Shown here: positions 1 through 9,125 of the stretch, piece after piece | How the letters are laid out: every line of letters begins with the position of its first letter | Numbering within the stretch: the stretch's first letter is position 1 | Position numbers and translations under genes: made by a program | Notes under the pieces: model-generated | The model's database searches: none | Told to the model about the DNA's origin: nothing | The model's input: the letters and a program-made list of their open reading frames with translations, nothing else | Source: Cephalothrix spiralis | Lineage: Eukaryota; Nemertea; Palaeonemertea; Archinemertea; Cephalotrichidae | DNA length: 12,038 bases | Assembly (NCBI GenBank): GCA_032353305.1 | Contig: JAUCNG010331067.1 | Location: 1-12,038 of the forward strand | Reading direction: 5' to 3'

Positions 1-2175
1 GATTTTATTTCCAAGTATTGTTTTTTGACCCTTTATTTGTCACTTTCCTAATACATTCGATACAAATCCAAATCAATAAACGTCTCTCCTGTAAAAGTCC
101 ATAAAATGGAGTTAAGTTAAGTCTCTTTACTTCGTGGGGGCAAATTTGTGGCCCCCAGTTTAACGCTCTAGTTCATTAAACTACAACTAATTATCTATAT
201 ATCTAATTTATAAGTTGATAGTAATCAAGAATGGTCTAGTGATTTATCTATTGGTCTAACATTATTTTCATACCGATAAAGCAATCGGCCATTCTTTATT
301 ATTATCAACTAAGAAATGAATATACTAGTTCTAGAACCCGGATGTGTTGCAGGGCAAGAGCGCTCCAGAGCAAAGCTTTGGATATAAAATTATATTCACT
401 TGATGGAATTGCGCAAAATAAATAATGCATATAATAAAATTTGGAAGCCACGTATTGGTTGCCGCTAATGTGGTTTTGTCACGTGACTTGTTAATGCAAC
501 TTATACAGTTCGAAAACCATGAAATAGTGCAAATATGAAGACCATAGGAACGTTACTACATAAGTCCACATTGAAACAAAACCACAAGAGCAAAAAAATA
601 TCAAAATACAGAGCTTCGGCGCTGGCGATATCAGGTATATTACACGCCATTGAATGGCTACGAGGAAACGAGCCATTCGTATCTATTGTAAGGTATCTAC
701 GCGTTATTCCGTCGATTTTAAAAGTGTCTGGACGCCAGGCCCGACCGTCCTAAGGCCTCCCGATGCTTACGTTTATACGCCACTATAAAATAATTTGTCT
801 TTGTATCACAAGTGGACTTTAATATTTGGTTACCTTTCTATTTGGTTTCATGTTAACCAGATAATTATATGATATGGCTAAAAAGGTTGGTCATCATTTT
901 AATCAGTCTATTTCAGCTGATATATTAAGATCAAGCATGTTCTTTTAATTCAAATAAATATAAATTGTACAGATAAAAAGAAACGTACTAAACTGTACAA
1001 ACGAAAATGAAAACCACAACAGATATAGAGGATAATGAAAGGCAAGACATGTGTTTTGACTTTCTCATAAAAAATATACCCTCTAGCATGCTTTTATATT
1101 ATTTCTTTCAACACGCATAAAGAAACTAGTCTTCATAATAACTCCCTTGCAAAGACAGGAAATTCTGGGATAGATTAAGATGGAAATTTTGCCACAGGTA
1201 AAAAGCAAAATATTATTTGAAATAATCCTTTCAACAGAATGCACGCACCGGATATCAAAAACATTAGCAGACAAAAAGAGATATGATTCACTATTAATAA
1301 GGGTAACCCTTTTGTAGGATCTCCATTACCATAATTGGCAAAAAATAAAATATCGTAACTTTGCATTTATTGTTTGTATGAAAGTGTCTAATTTGTTTAC
1401 TAACTATTAAATATGCACGGCTGACGGATAGGCGGTTTTAGACACACTTGATTGTCCAGAAAAACCGTTTGCTGGAATTTTCCTTCTGATGTATGCTTAT
1501 TAACCACAGAAAACCAGTGTGCATTAAATGCCGATGCAGACCTGTTTAATAACCACATTTGCCATTTCCATCCGCAAAAATCTCTTTTTCAACCCGTTGG
1601 TTACTCTAGTAAATGAGAGATTAATATATGTACTAAGTACATTGTAAGAACTACTTGCTCACATAGAGTATTTTCCGACATTTTGTCTAATAATCGGTCA
1701 ACTATCTGATAATACTTGAAATAAAATTCTACATACTTCTTACGGGACTCGATCTTGCGACCCTTGCGACACTAACGTTGTTTGTTAGCAAATAGACTAA
1801 AACGATGATGAATGATTAACTATAATAAACAAGAACGAACTAGTAACATAAGTATATAAATATAGCCGTAAATATTTGATATATTAAAAGTAGACAATTG
1901 ATTTGATCTTCATCATCACCATACCTGCCGCGCTAAAGTACGGGTTTATTCCTGGGTTTTAGCATCCTGTATAAACCCGAACAATCTTTAGATACTAGTC
2001 CACCATTTTGAATAATAGAATAAATATTATCATTGTTCGATATAATACAATGTAATTAGCGATTTAGCTCAATGACTTAACGCGCTTGTACCTGGCTATA
2101 CCAAGTGTCTCAATTTCGCAAACGGGCGCGTGTCAGAACCTAAAATTTTATTAGAAAAACTAACTGAGAATTGGA
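1..2175. other. AT-rich non-coding region
   Basis: No gene is supported; open frames are short with no recognisable protein pattern. Small structures seen: a hairpin TGGGGGC / GCCCCCA at 135-157, a hairpin CGGGTTTAT / ATAAACCCG at 1941-1979, a B-box-like sequence on the minus strand (AGATCGAGTCCC, 1746-1757) and an A-box-like TTAGCTCAATGAC at 2063-2075. The last two could be worn tRNA-derived repeats but are too weak to call. Confidence 0.5.
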
Positions 2176-2243
2176 CAAAATGGTAGAAATTACGCTATAA
2201 GAGCAAGAGGATGTATCAATGTACATAGTACAGATATTTACAA
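2176..2243 (+). repeat. Diverged third copy of the outer end of module X
   Basis: ACAAAATGGTAGAAATTACGC, then GCAAGAGGAT and TGTACATAGTACAGATATTTA, match 10339-10410 in order and spacing (ACAAAATGGTGGATCC, GCAAGAGGAT, TGTACATAGTACAAATACTTA). The similarity fades after about 2243. It shows that this end of module X is dispersed and not unique to the composite at 8146-10695. Confidence 0.55.
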
Positions 2244-3305
2244 CTTGTTCACTAGAGTACATCATACGACCAACGGTGGTTCATTGTCTTGAACAAAAAA
2301 TCCGGGAAAAGAACTGTACTTTAGCGCAGTGCCCTTTGGTCCACTGCCAGAATGAATTACTGGACTATGGCCATCATATTAGCCGAACTTTGACTGTCCA
2401 CATGACATTTTTCTGTCACTGGATCATAACGATGAAGAACATCACATCTCTTGCTGAAACTCATTAAGTAATAACGAATTTCATCTTAGTGATAGCGCTT
2501 CTATAATGATGTAGCTTCAAGCTCCCACAAAAATGATAGGGATTCTTATCGTACCTAATTTGGCCACGATGGCTTGTGCTAGAGCAAAGTACCCGAGGGA
2601 TGAGAGGGAGAGACCTTTTTCACAAACACGAAAGCTGGGGACGCAGAGTGATTAGAAGTCTAATTGGGAAATAACACCTGAGGTAAACTAAAGATAGTTT
2701 TCCAAATAGGGTCCATAAGAAGCAACTAAGCAATACTTCAACACTTAACACAAATGTACTTGTCAAGATGAATAACAAAAGTATATCACTTTTTGTTGAC
2801 AAAACAAGATATGAAATTTATATTTGACTAATGTACAGTTGTAAGTCAATTCATTATATATATTTTTACACGGTATTTAGTTTGCTTCGATAACAATTCG
2901 CGAGGAATCATCACTGGCGTTTTATAATCGCATCCGTGACGCTAATATACAAATCGCGCGTGCACATTGCGATCTAAGTCAACTGGTTTCTATCGTCGAG
3001 TATTATAAATATTACTGTATGCCTAGTAAAATATTTCAATATTCCAGTCGACCTCCGGTCTTGTAAAATTACTCGTATTGATAAATCGAACTATACATCA
3101 CTTACCCATACGGTAATATTATATGATTACACTGTAATCGGTTCATTTTATGTCGTCCTTCTCAAATCATTCCGAATTGTACGCTCATGCAAATTCTCGT
3201 ATTCAAACCCAAATTATTATATAATAAGATACGGAGTTGTTCGGATCGGCCTATTAAATAAAACAATTGTATTAAGTTACACTCGGGAAATGGCAAATTA
3301 AGGCA
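2244..3305. other. Non-coding region, no element recognised
   Basis: The longest frame (2219-2467, plus strand, 82 codons) begins inside the module X-related repeat, shows no protein family pattern, and is treated as chance. The stretch 2890-3000 is richer in CpG (several GCG and CGC) than its surroundings. No repeats shared with the rest of the window were found. Confidence 0.45.
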
Positions 3306-3406
3306 CTGGGCCCGTATTCAACAACCGACTTAAAACTTAAGCCATACTAATTAGATAGGATAAGACCAATATTTTGACTTACGTCGATTGTTGAATACGG
3401 GCCCAG
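3306..3406. mobile_element. 101-bp MITE with near-perfect 24-bp terminal inverted repeats
   Basis: The left end reads CTGGGCCCGTATTCAACAA and continues CCGAC; the right end (3383-3406) is its reverse complement with one mismatch. Internal bases next to the ends (GACTTAAAAC and TTTGACTTACGTC) also partly pair, so the whole unit can fold back. It has no coding capacity. No target-site duplication was clear in the flanks (GGCA before, GAGA after), so the transposase superfamily cannot be assigned. Size and structure are those of a miniature inverted-repeat element mobilised in trans. Confidence 0.75.
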
Positions 3407-4439
3407 GAGATAAACGATTCACCTAAGCAAATTTAAATATGTAACTCGGGGATCACGGCCGTATACATCGAAAGTTATCATTGAACAGTGTAATCAACGA
3501 TGCCTACGATAAAGGACATATGTTATAGTTATCTAATACACATATTCTTAGCAAAATATGCAATCCTAATGGACTAAATAGTCATTTTTGATCACGATAG
3601 ACCAATGATCACTGTCCCTATATAGGCAACATTTTCACCTCCCACCCACCCCCCCCCCTCCAGTAATATATAGACTGGAATATTGCCCTAACAATAATAA
3701 GCCCCTTAAATTTACTTAAAAAACTATGAAACAGTCATATATTAAGTCAGGTACAGAAAAAACGCCCAAACGGAGAGGTGCCCAACTTATGGAGGTGCCA
3801 AAATGGGGAGGTTTTACTGTATTATCTTATTACCCGACTTACAAGGCTATTACATGGTTTGTTTACGGTTGACTGAAAGTAGTACAACTTCGAGATTGTA
3901 ACTCCAAGGTGATATTACTACGCGGTATCGTCCTTTAAAAGATCGAATTTTATAAGTTGAAAATTTGAATATTTAAATATTTTCTGATGGTAATACGATT
4001 ATTATGGTTGGACTGTTTTATAGTGAAACATTCCCTATATCTGATCCTATCTAAGTCAACATGCCATCAGCTGATCGGAATTATTATCTTCGTAGAACGA
4101 AAACTTCGTCCCCAATCTTTTTGCAATTATTTTCATAGATTGATGGCACCGCTGGGAGTCGACATAGAGTACGGACTCGGTACGGAGTATCGAAGGTGGT
4201 CGAAGCGTTGAGGAGTCAAACCCTAAGTCATAGATCGATGGACGATTGTCTCGGGTAGTCTCCTAAAGCAAAAAATACAAGGTTAACTTATTCACCTTTA
4301 AAACGCCTTAATAATTTTTAAGCTCTATCTTGAGGTGAAAATTATGCCAAAATATGTGAGGACAGAAGTAAAACATATTTGAAATTAAAACTCCTTGATA
4401 TCGTTATTATCACCCATGAAACTGTGAAGCTTATTGTGA
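3407..4439. other. Non-coding region with C-rich tract and AT palindrome
   Basis: It contains the C tract at 3641-3658 and a perfect 14-base palindrome AATATTTAAATATT (3968-3981). A frame at 3987-4211 (plus, 74 codons) has no recognisable motif. A 16-base string TGAAACATTCCCTATA (4024-4039) is repeated exactly at 5123-5138. Nothing else is supported. Confidence 0.45.
3641..3658 (-). repeat. C-rich tract; G-quadruplex-capable on the minus strand
   Basis: CCCACCCACCCCCCCCCC has runs separated by single bases. The complementary strand therefore has four or more closely spaced G runs with one-base loops, the classical pattern for a stable intramolecular quadruplex. It interrupts AT-rich DNA and is preceded by TATATAGG. 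Confidence 0.6.
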
Positions 4440-4725
4440 GGGCGTCAGATGACTGGCTCAAATAGACACATATGGTCCGCTTTATGAGCATTTACCCTTA
4501 ATCCTGTCGACCTCTCCCACACTCTAATCTATTTTATATATATATCGATTAGCAGTGGGATTTACCCCGAAGGGAGGGACAGCTTTCACTCCACGTCACA
4601 TAGGGGCAGTATACGCTGAAGAACTTGCTCAAGGTTCCTCCCGATGGAAAGTAGTGTCGAGCTCGGGTCTCGAACCTGGGACCTCCGAATACAAAGATGC
4701 ATGCTCGAACATTTATGCCCCACAA
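4440..4725 (-). mobile_element. SINE copy, minus strand, nearly full length
   Basis: Read on the minus strand, the head (about 4725 to 4650) resembles a tRNA. It has a perfect Pol III B box, GGTTCGAGACC (4666-4676), and a degenerate A-box region (4709-4721) about 35 bases upstream, the spacing of a tRNA gene. The body follows, with the block CCTCCCTTCGGGG (around 4570) shared with three other pieces in the window, and then a tail half (4440-4530) shared with the copies at 5331 and 10785. Pol III transcription and reverse transcription by a partner LINE are known for such elements; nothing here shows current activity. It has drifted from the copy at 5331 by many substitutions and small indels. 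Confidence 0.72.
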
Positions 4726-4815
4726 ATATACCGATTAGAGTTGGGTTTAGACCGAAGATAGCCTGACATCGTTCAATGTACGTGCTGCACGCTGACCGAG
4801 CCACCTACTATCGGT
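4726..4815 (-). mobile_element. Short partial SINE copy abutting the copy at 4440
   Basis: This piece repeats the ATATACCGATTAG block and the following T/G-rich segment that also occur at 4540, 5433 and 7724, then jumps to CTGACCGAGCCACCTA (4793-4808), which matches 5497-5512 in the next copy. It lies head to tail against the larger copy, so the region holds at least two insertions or an internal duplication of one element. It is diverged and incomplete. Confidence 0.55.
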
Positions 4816-5330
4816 ATATTTTATATTCTCCTGATGAGCGTTGTGCCAGGTTACTTTTAGGATCATATTATTGTGCCACAAAAGTCAATGTTGCGGTACA
4901 TCATATTTAAAGTAATCAGTTGCAATACCTTGATACATTCTCCTCGCGGTATAGTTTTATATCCAGGAATAGTAGTAGGCATTTTAAGCATAAAATTCTT
5001 CATAAATAAGCAACAACATTTGATAATACCTTGCGGTCAAAATTATCCTGAAAGGCCGTTTGAAGCCGATCATAAGTCAAAATAAGTCAAGAGGTGTTTC
5101 TAGATTCTTTCTATGGTATAGATGAAACATTCCCTATACAAAAACCACGAAAATAAATGAAACAATATTTTGGTCCCGCGAGCCATATTATTTTAAAACC
5201 CCCATTTATTGTTTGAGCAGCCTAGTCACTTTTCAAAAGAGTAGAACGAGGAGTTAAAGGGTATTAAGATTCAGCTAATAAGATACATTACACATATGTT
5301 TTTAGACCTTCTCCAAACTAAGCATATATA
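4816..5330. other. Non-coding spacer between SINE copies
   Basis: The region holds no supported gene. It includes the second copy of the 16-base string TGAAACATTCCCTATA (5123-5138). The frame at 4873-5085 (70 codons) shows no family pattern. Confidence 0.45.
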
Positions 5331-5622
5331 GGCGTCAGATGACTGGCTCAAATAGACACAATGGTCCGCTTGCTGAGTATTTACCCGTAGGCCTGTAGAC
5401 CTAACCCGCACTCTAATCTTTTGTTTCTATATACCGAGTTACCAGTGGGATTTTTATCCCAAAGGGAGGGACAGTGTACCACTCCACGTATTTAACCTGA
5501 CTGAGCCACCTAGGAAGCTATGCGCTCAGAAACCGATGGAAAGTGGTATCGAGACTGGGTATCTATCCAGGGACCCCTGGATCGCTGACCGAGCGCTCTG
5601 ACCACTATACCACCGAGCCAAG
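5331..5622 (-). mobile_element. SINE copy, minus strand, with best-preserved tRNA-like head
   Basis: On the minus strand the element starts near 5622 with GGCTCGGTGGTATAGTGGTC. GGTATAGTGGTC (5600-5611) is a tRNA-type A box and GGATAGATACC (5558-5568) fits 9 of 11 positions of the B box, about 32 bases later, as in a tRNA gene. The body contains the TAGGTGGCTCAGT block and the CCTCCCTTTGGGA block, and the tail half ends at GACGCC followed by TATATA. The order of blocks is the same as in the copy at 4440. The anticodon region does not form a convincing functional tRNA, so I call a tRNA-derived SINE and not a tRNA gene. Confidence 0.75.
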
Positions 5623-6374
5623 TCGTACTTGACTGACATAATTCATAGTATCTACTAATCCATTAGGTCAGTCCTCCTATAATCTCATATGTTTACCCAA
5701 GCAGGCTTTAATGAGGTTCAACCGTGTCAGAAATCATCAGAATACATGTTGGCAATAATGACATACAAAAAAGCAAGCGCTGAAGGCACGAGCCTAAAAT
5801 GGTCCCCTTTAACTTCGAAATCAGACTACAGTTATATGTTGGCCTACATTGGAAAAAGCATGATATCAACCAAAAAAGTATGACAGATAACTAGAAATTA
5901 CACAAAGAAGGACAAATTTGAGGACAGAATGCTTCAAATAAAATATGTCCTTCTATTGTGTCACCAAGCAATATATCTGAATTATAGAATTATCATAGGC
6001 CCCCCGCTATACGGTGATCCATCAAAAACTTATAACGCATCGCACGAAATGATAATTTGATGTGAAATTACTTATAGCAATGGAGACTTGCTTAGAGACA
6101 TGATCACTGGACCCAGTGATCAATCAATCACAGACTTTATTTTGACCTTAGAGCATAGGGATACCCAAAGGTACATAAACGAGTCATGACAGGGGGATAT
6201 TGCTTATCTTTTGTAACTGGTTAACATTAATTTGATTCTGTGAACTGATTCAAAACAAATATTTTCATTAACCCTATTCCTAAAGCGGTGATTTTGGTGG
6301 CCTAAAGTATTTTAAATTTCATATGTTAGGCCATTTCCGAGACCCTGTGGCCTTGTCGCTTGTTGAAGAGGGTT
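5623..6374. other. Non-coding region with two small hairpins
   Basis: The frame at 5689-5883 (64 codons) carries no recognisable motif. A hairpin pairs ACACAAAGAAGGACA (5900-5914) with TGTCCTTCTATTGTGT (5946-5961), and a perfect 10-base stem with a 2-base loop is at 6101-6122. No further repeats are shared with the rest of the window. Confidence 0.45.
6101..6122. repeat. Near-perfect 22-base palindrome
   Basis: TGATCACTGG, AC, CCAGTGATCA: ten perfect base pairs around two central bases. It contains two TGATCA sites. It could be a binding site for a dimeric protein or a relic of small inverted ends; nothing else supports either. Confidence 0.75.
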
Positions 6375-6675
6375 CATTAGAAAAGCGAAATGACGAAATG
6401 CGAAATGTTCATTGAAATTCCCCAAAAATCATATTAAATTTTTTTCTCTGGTATAAAAAATAATTAAAAACGTATTATAATCCATTTCTTCTAGCATTGC
6501 ATGTAAAAACTCTACAAAAAAACAATTTTACAAATTTATATTCCGTATGTTCATATATGTTTATACGGAATAATTCTACAAAATGAAAATTTGTAAAATT
6601 GTTTTTTTCTTTGCGTTTTTGCATGCAATGTGTTATACCAGAGAAATAAATCTAATATGATTTTTGGGGAATTTG
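6375..6675. mobile_element. Foldback element 'family B', copy 1, forming a long hairpin
   Basis: The left arm (6415-6548) and right arm (6563-6674) are inverted copies. The outer pair is AAATTCCCCAAAAATCATATTA, seen inverted at 6653-6674, and the apex is TATTCCGTAT / ATACGGAATA (6539-6548 and 6563-6572) around a 14-base loop. The left arm has about 22 extra bases (6453-6490) absent from the right. To the left the element continues with GCGAAATGACGAAATGCGAAATG (6385-6407), which recurs at the family-B ends near 8165 and 10617. The right end lacks this block, so the element is asymmetric or right-truncated. The minus-strand frame across it is just hairpin sequence, not a gene. Confidence 0.8.
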
Positions 6676-7720
6676 GGGCTATCGTTAAACCTATCCGCGA
6701 TGCGTTGTTTTGAAATGCATTAAAATAATTTCTAATAGGCGCCCACGCAAAACTTAACAAAAATAAAAAATACAACCTTCTTATACGAGTCCTTAATGGC
6801 CCTACTTTTTCAGACTGTTTTCTTCGATAAAATAATTGCTTTTGCCTATGGCTGTACGCTTTTTTATAATAAACTTCAATTAACCGAATCTCTTAGAGGC
6901 AAAAAGAGAGAAAATCTTTTGGATTTAGATTTTACCTTGGAGGTGTTTTTACATATCGCCAGTGCGTTTATTGTAATGAAATTATAAATAAAAAAAGAAA
7001 TTTATTGCAATGATAAAAGAATTAAGAAAGTTATGGTGACAAAATATATATTTTAAATGGCTCCCAAAGCAAGATCCCAAACTCCTACGTGGTGGTTTAG
7101 TTTATTTGTCAATGCAAGTCCTAATATGAGGCCGCCGGCCGCCGGCATACGGGGTTCATCCAGGGTAGGCTTTATCTTTTCCCAGGCCCTGGTTGAATTT
7201 GTATCAAATATATAAGATATAACATATTAAACCGGATACGAACCAAGTCGATCCTCTCTTTTTTTAAAGGCGACTTTCTGCGACAGTTATAAATATTTTT
7301 GTTTTACGAATCTTGACCTTATGTGACCATATCCTTAAATGTAATTTGATATGCAACAAGCCATAGTTATTCGATTCTTTTGAAAACAGTAGTATGATGT
7401 CACAAAAATGATGTTATGACATCATAAAAAATGAGTTTTCAGAAAATGGCACTTAGCCACTTAAAGTATTAATGGGTTCTCGACCTCATTTTTGGCATAA
7501 GTTTTTATTAATATCTAACCGTTTAGGCTGTACTGAGATAGCGAAATGCGGGTTTTCGCCGCTAGGGGCGCCCTTATGACGTCATTTAACTTATTATATA
7601 GCCTTTAGGAATCACCGTTCTAAGACCTTTCTAATGATACCACACGCTTTGCTAATCGAAAGAAAAACGATATTACATTTTGAAATATGACATAATTTAT
7701 GTTTTGTTGACAATGAACTT
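6676..7720. other. Non-coding region; GC-rich patches and cAMP-element-like sequences
   Basis: No gene is supported; frames at 6796-6987 and elsewhere lack motifs. Features seen: a GC patch of GCCGCCGGCC type at 7130-7146; a palindrome ATGATGT / ACATCAT at 7408-7425; a GC-richer island 7535-7585 ending in TGACGTCA (7577-7584), the consensus of a CRE. The recurrence of TGATGTCA/TGACGTCAT-like words between 7390 and 7590 suggests an old unclassified repeat. Confidence 0.4.
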
Positions 7721-7830
7721 CTATATACCGATTAGCAGTCGGGTTTATCCCGAAGGGAGGGTAAGCGTCCCACTCCGGACCAAGCCACCCAGGAGGCAGT
7801 ACGCCCAAGGTTCTTCCCGACACTGTACTG
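7721..7830 (-). mobile_element. Partial SINE copy (body part only)
   Basis: The segment shares ATATACCGATTAGCAGT (7724-7740), the CCCGAAGGGAGGG block and CAAGCCACCCAGGAGGCAGTACGCC with the SINE copies at 4440 and 5331, in the same orientation. Both the tail half and the tRNA-like head are absent. It retains blocks missing from each of the other copies, which makes it useful for rebuilding the family consensus. Confidence 0.65.
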
Positions 7831-8145
7831 TTTATTAGGGAACCCCCAAAAGCACGACCCTTAACTTTTAACATAAAAAATCAATAGAATCTGAGACATT
7901 TCAAATGTCAAAATATTCTAACCGATATGAATTTGATCTGATGATGAATTTAAATTTTTCATCAAGTGCGAAATTTTTCTGACATATTGAAATTTTCGTG
8001 CTTCAACTCTTGGGTTGTGACACTTCACAAATGTAGCCGTATTTATTGAATTGATGTCATTTCAGTTTTGAAATCAATAAATTACAAGAGGGATAAAAAG
8101 CAGCAAGGGAGTATGTCTTTATTTGACCCTAAAATGTGACGAGTA
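7831..8145. other. Non-coding spacer with hairpin-forming sequence
   Basis: An imperfect hairpin lies at 7963-8005, pairing TCAAGTGCGAAATTT with GAAATTTTCGTGCTTCAA, and a small palindrome GACATTT / AAATGTC is at 7895-7909. These may be remnants of a further foldback element. No gene is seen. Confidence 0.45.
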
Positions 8146-8842
8146 TGGATCATTCAAAATACGAAATGCGAAATGCGAAATAGTCATTAAAATTACCCAA
8201 AAATCATTTTAAATTTTATTCATAATTAAAAACGTATTATAATCTATTTTTACTGTCGTTGAATGCAAAAACTATAAGAAAACAACAATTTTACAAAATT
8301 ATATTCCGTATGAATTCTGTAACATAAATACACAATTGGATGGAAAAATTGGCGAGGGTGATTATTTTTGTACCAAAAGTGCCCCCCGTCGGTTTTTCAT
8401 ATTGGCGGATAGTTAACCCCAACAAACTATATATTTCTGGAAAGGTCTTGGAAAATGCTGATCCCTCGGGGGGTTTAGATTTTTGCCCCACCCCCTAGGC
8501 TGGGGGGCAAAAAACGTCTTTTTTGTGATATTTCAAAAAATTCAGAAGAAGAAAAAATTTGCCCCCAGGGTGTTGGGCTGATCAATAAGACCCCAAAAAG
8601 TTATCAGATCCACCCCTGGGTGGGGTGGGGGCAAAAAAATATTTTTCTGAATTTTTTGAAAAATCGCAAAAAATCAAGTTTTTTGCCCCTAACCCCTACC
8701 CAGGGGGTTGGGAAAAATTTCAAAACCCTCCGAGGGATCAGCATTTTCTAAGACCTTTCCAGAAATATATAGTTTTGGGGGGGTCAACTACACCAATATG
8801 CTATACCAATAATAACCATTTCGCATTTCGAATGAACCCGAT
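8146..8842. mobile_element. Foldback element 'family B', copy 2, carrying a nested GC-rich hairpin
   Basis: The left end (8146-8190) has ATTCAAAATACGAAATGCG and the right end (8820-8842) has CCATTTCGCATTTCGAATGA, its inverse: terminal inverted repeats of family B. The left arm up to the TATTCCGTAT apex motif (8304-8313) matches 6400-6548 closely. Where copy 1 then folds back, copy 2 instead continues into a different long hairpin (8391-8806) before reaching the right end. Either the hairpin element inserted into a family-B copy, or this is a longer parent form of which copy 1 is a deletion. Frames in the region are low-complexity and judged non-coding. Confidence 0.65.
8391..8806. repeat. Long inverted repeat, arms about 180-190 bp, 43-base loop
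   Basis: The left arm (8391-8570) and right arm (8614-8806) are imperfect reverse complements. The best stretch pairs CTATATATTTCTGGAAAGG (8427-8445) and GAAAATGCTGATCCCTCGG with their inverses at 8718-8776. The arms are rich in G and C runs (GGGGGGCAAAAAA type) in an otherwise AT-rich window. Both arms open in the same register toward the ends (CATATTGG near 8398, CCAATATG near 8793). If transcribed, the region would give long double-stranded RNA. Confidence 0.85.
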
Positions 8843-9125
8843 GAATAGGAATTCGAATTCATTAAAAAGTGACACGTTTGTGAGTAATTAGGCTTATAAG
8901 ATAAAGAGATAAAACGGTGGAAAGAAGCTTTGAAAATCTGTTGACATAATAACCTCTGAAGATCGAAGGATATCAAAATGAAATTAATTTTAATGAAAGC
9001 AAAGCTTAAGGGCTAAGTTAAGGCACATAAATATAATTGTATTTACTTTGGCAATTGTAAGTATGTTTACTATGTAAAATTATTCTAACCTCTTGCAATT
9101 ATAGAGTTGGTTTCACCATTTAAGT
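8818..9125 (-). repeat. Module X, left inverted copy
   Basis: About 300 bases that recur in inverted orientation at 10345-10643. Shared landmarks include GAATAGGAATTCGAATTCATT (8844-8864), AGTGACACGTTTGTGAGTAA, AAAACGGTGGAAAGAAG, CTGAAGATCGAAGG and CTCTTGCAATTATAGAGTTGG (9092-9112). The copies differ by scattered substitutions and small indels, and the left copy has an insert of about 20-25 bases near 9003-9034. The left copy directly adjoins the right end of family-B copy 2, overlapping in its CATTTCGCATTTCG end. Confidence 0.85.

Noticed and set aside
535-753. 72-codon plus-strand frame
   Set aside because: It shows no recognisable motif, no relation to any neighbouring gene, and a length expected by chance.
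2058-2120. A-box-like TTAGCTCAATGAC suggesting another tRNA-derived element
   Set aside because: The downstream B box matches only about 7 of 11 positions and there is no second copy in the window.
2219-2467. 82-codon plus-strand frame with several Cys and His
   Set aside because: Cys/His spacing does not fit a zinc-finger pattern, and the start lies in a dispersed repeat.
3187-3194. Octamer ATGCAAAT (POU-factor type)
   Set aside because: A single 8-base match in AT-rich DNA with no neighbouring gene or promoter.
4555-4761. 68-codon plus-strand frame
   Set aside because: It lies entirely within the antisense of SINE copies; its apparent codons come from the element body and the reverse of the tRNA-like head.
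4834-4860. CTGATGAG sequence, as in the core of a hammerhead ribozyme
   Set aside because: No GAAA partner or pairing stems follow at a workable distance.
5558-5622. Possible tRNA gene on the minus strand
   Set aside because: A and B boxes are present but the anticodon arm and acceptor stem do not fit a tRNA, and the sequence continues into a repeated SINE body.
8291-8891. Frames of 66 and 88 codons on opposite strands
   Set aside because: Both run through the long inverted repeat and family-B ends; they mirror each other and are low-complexity.
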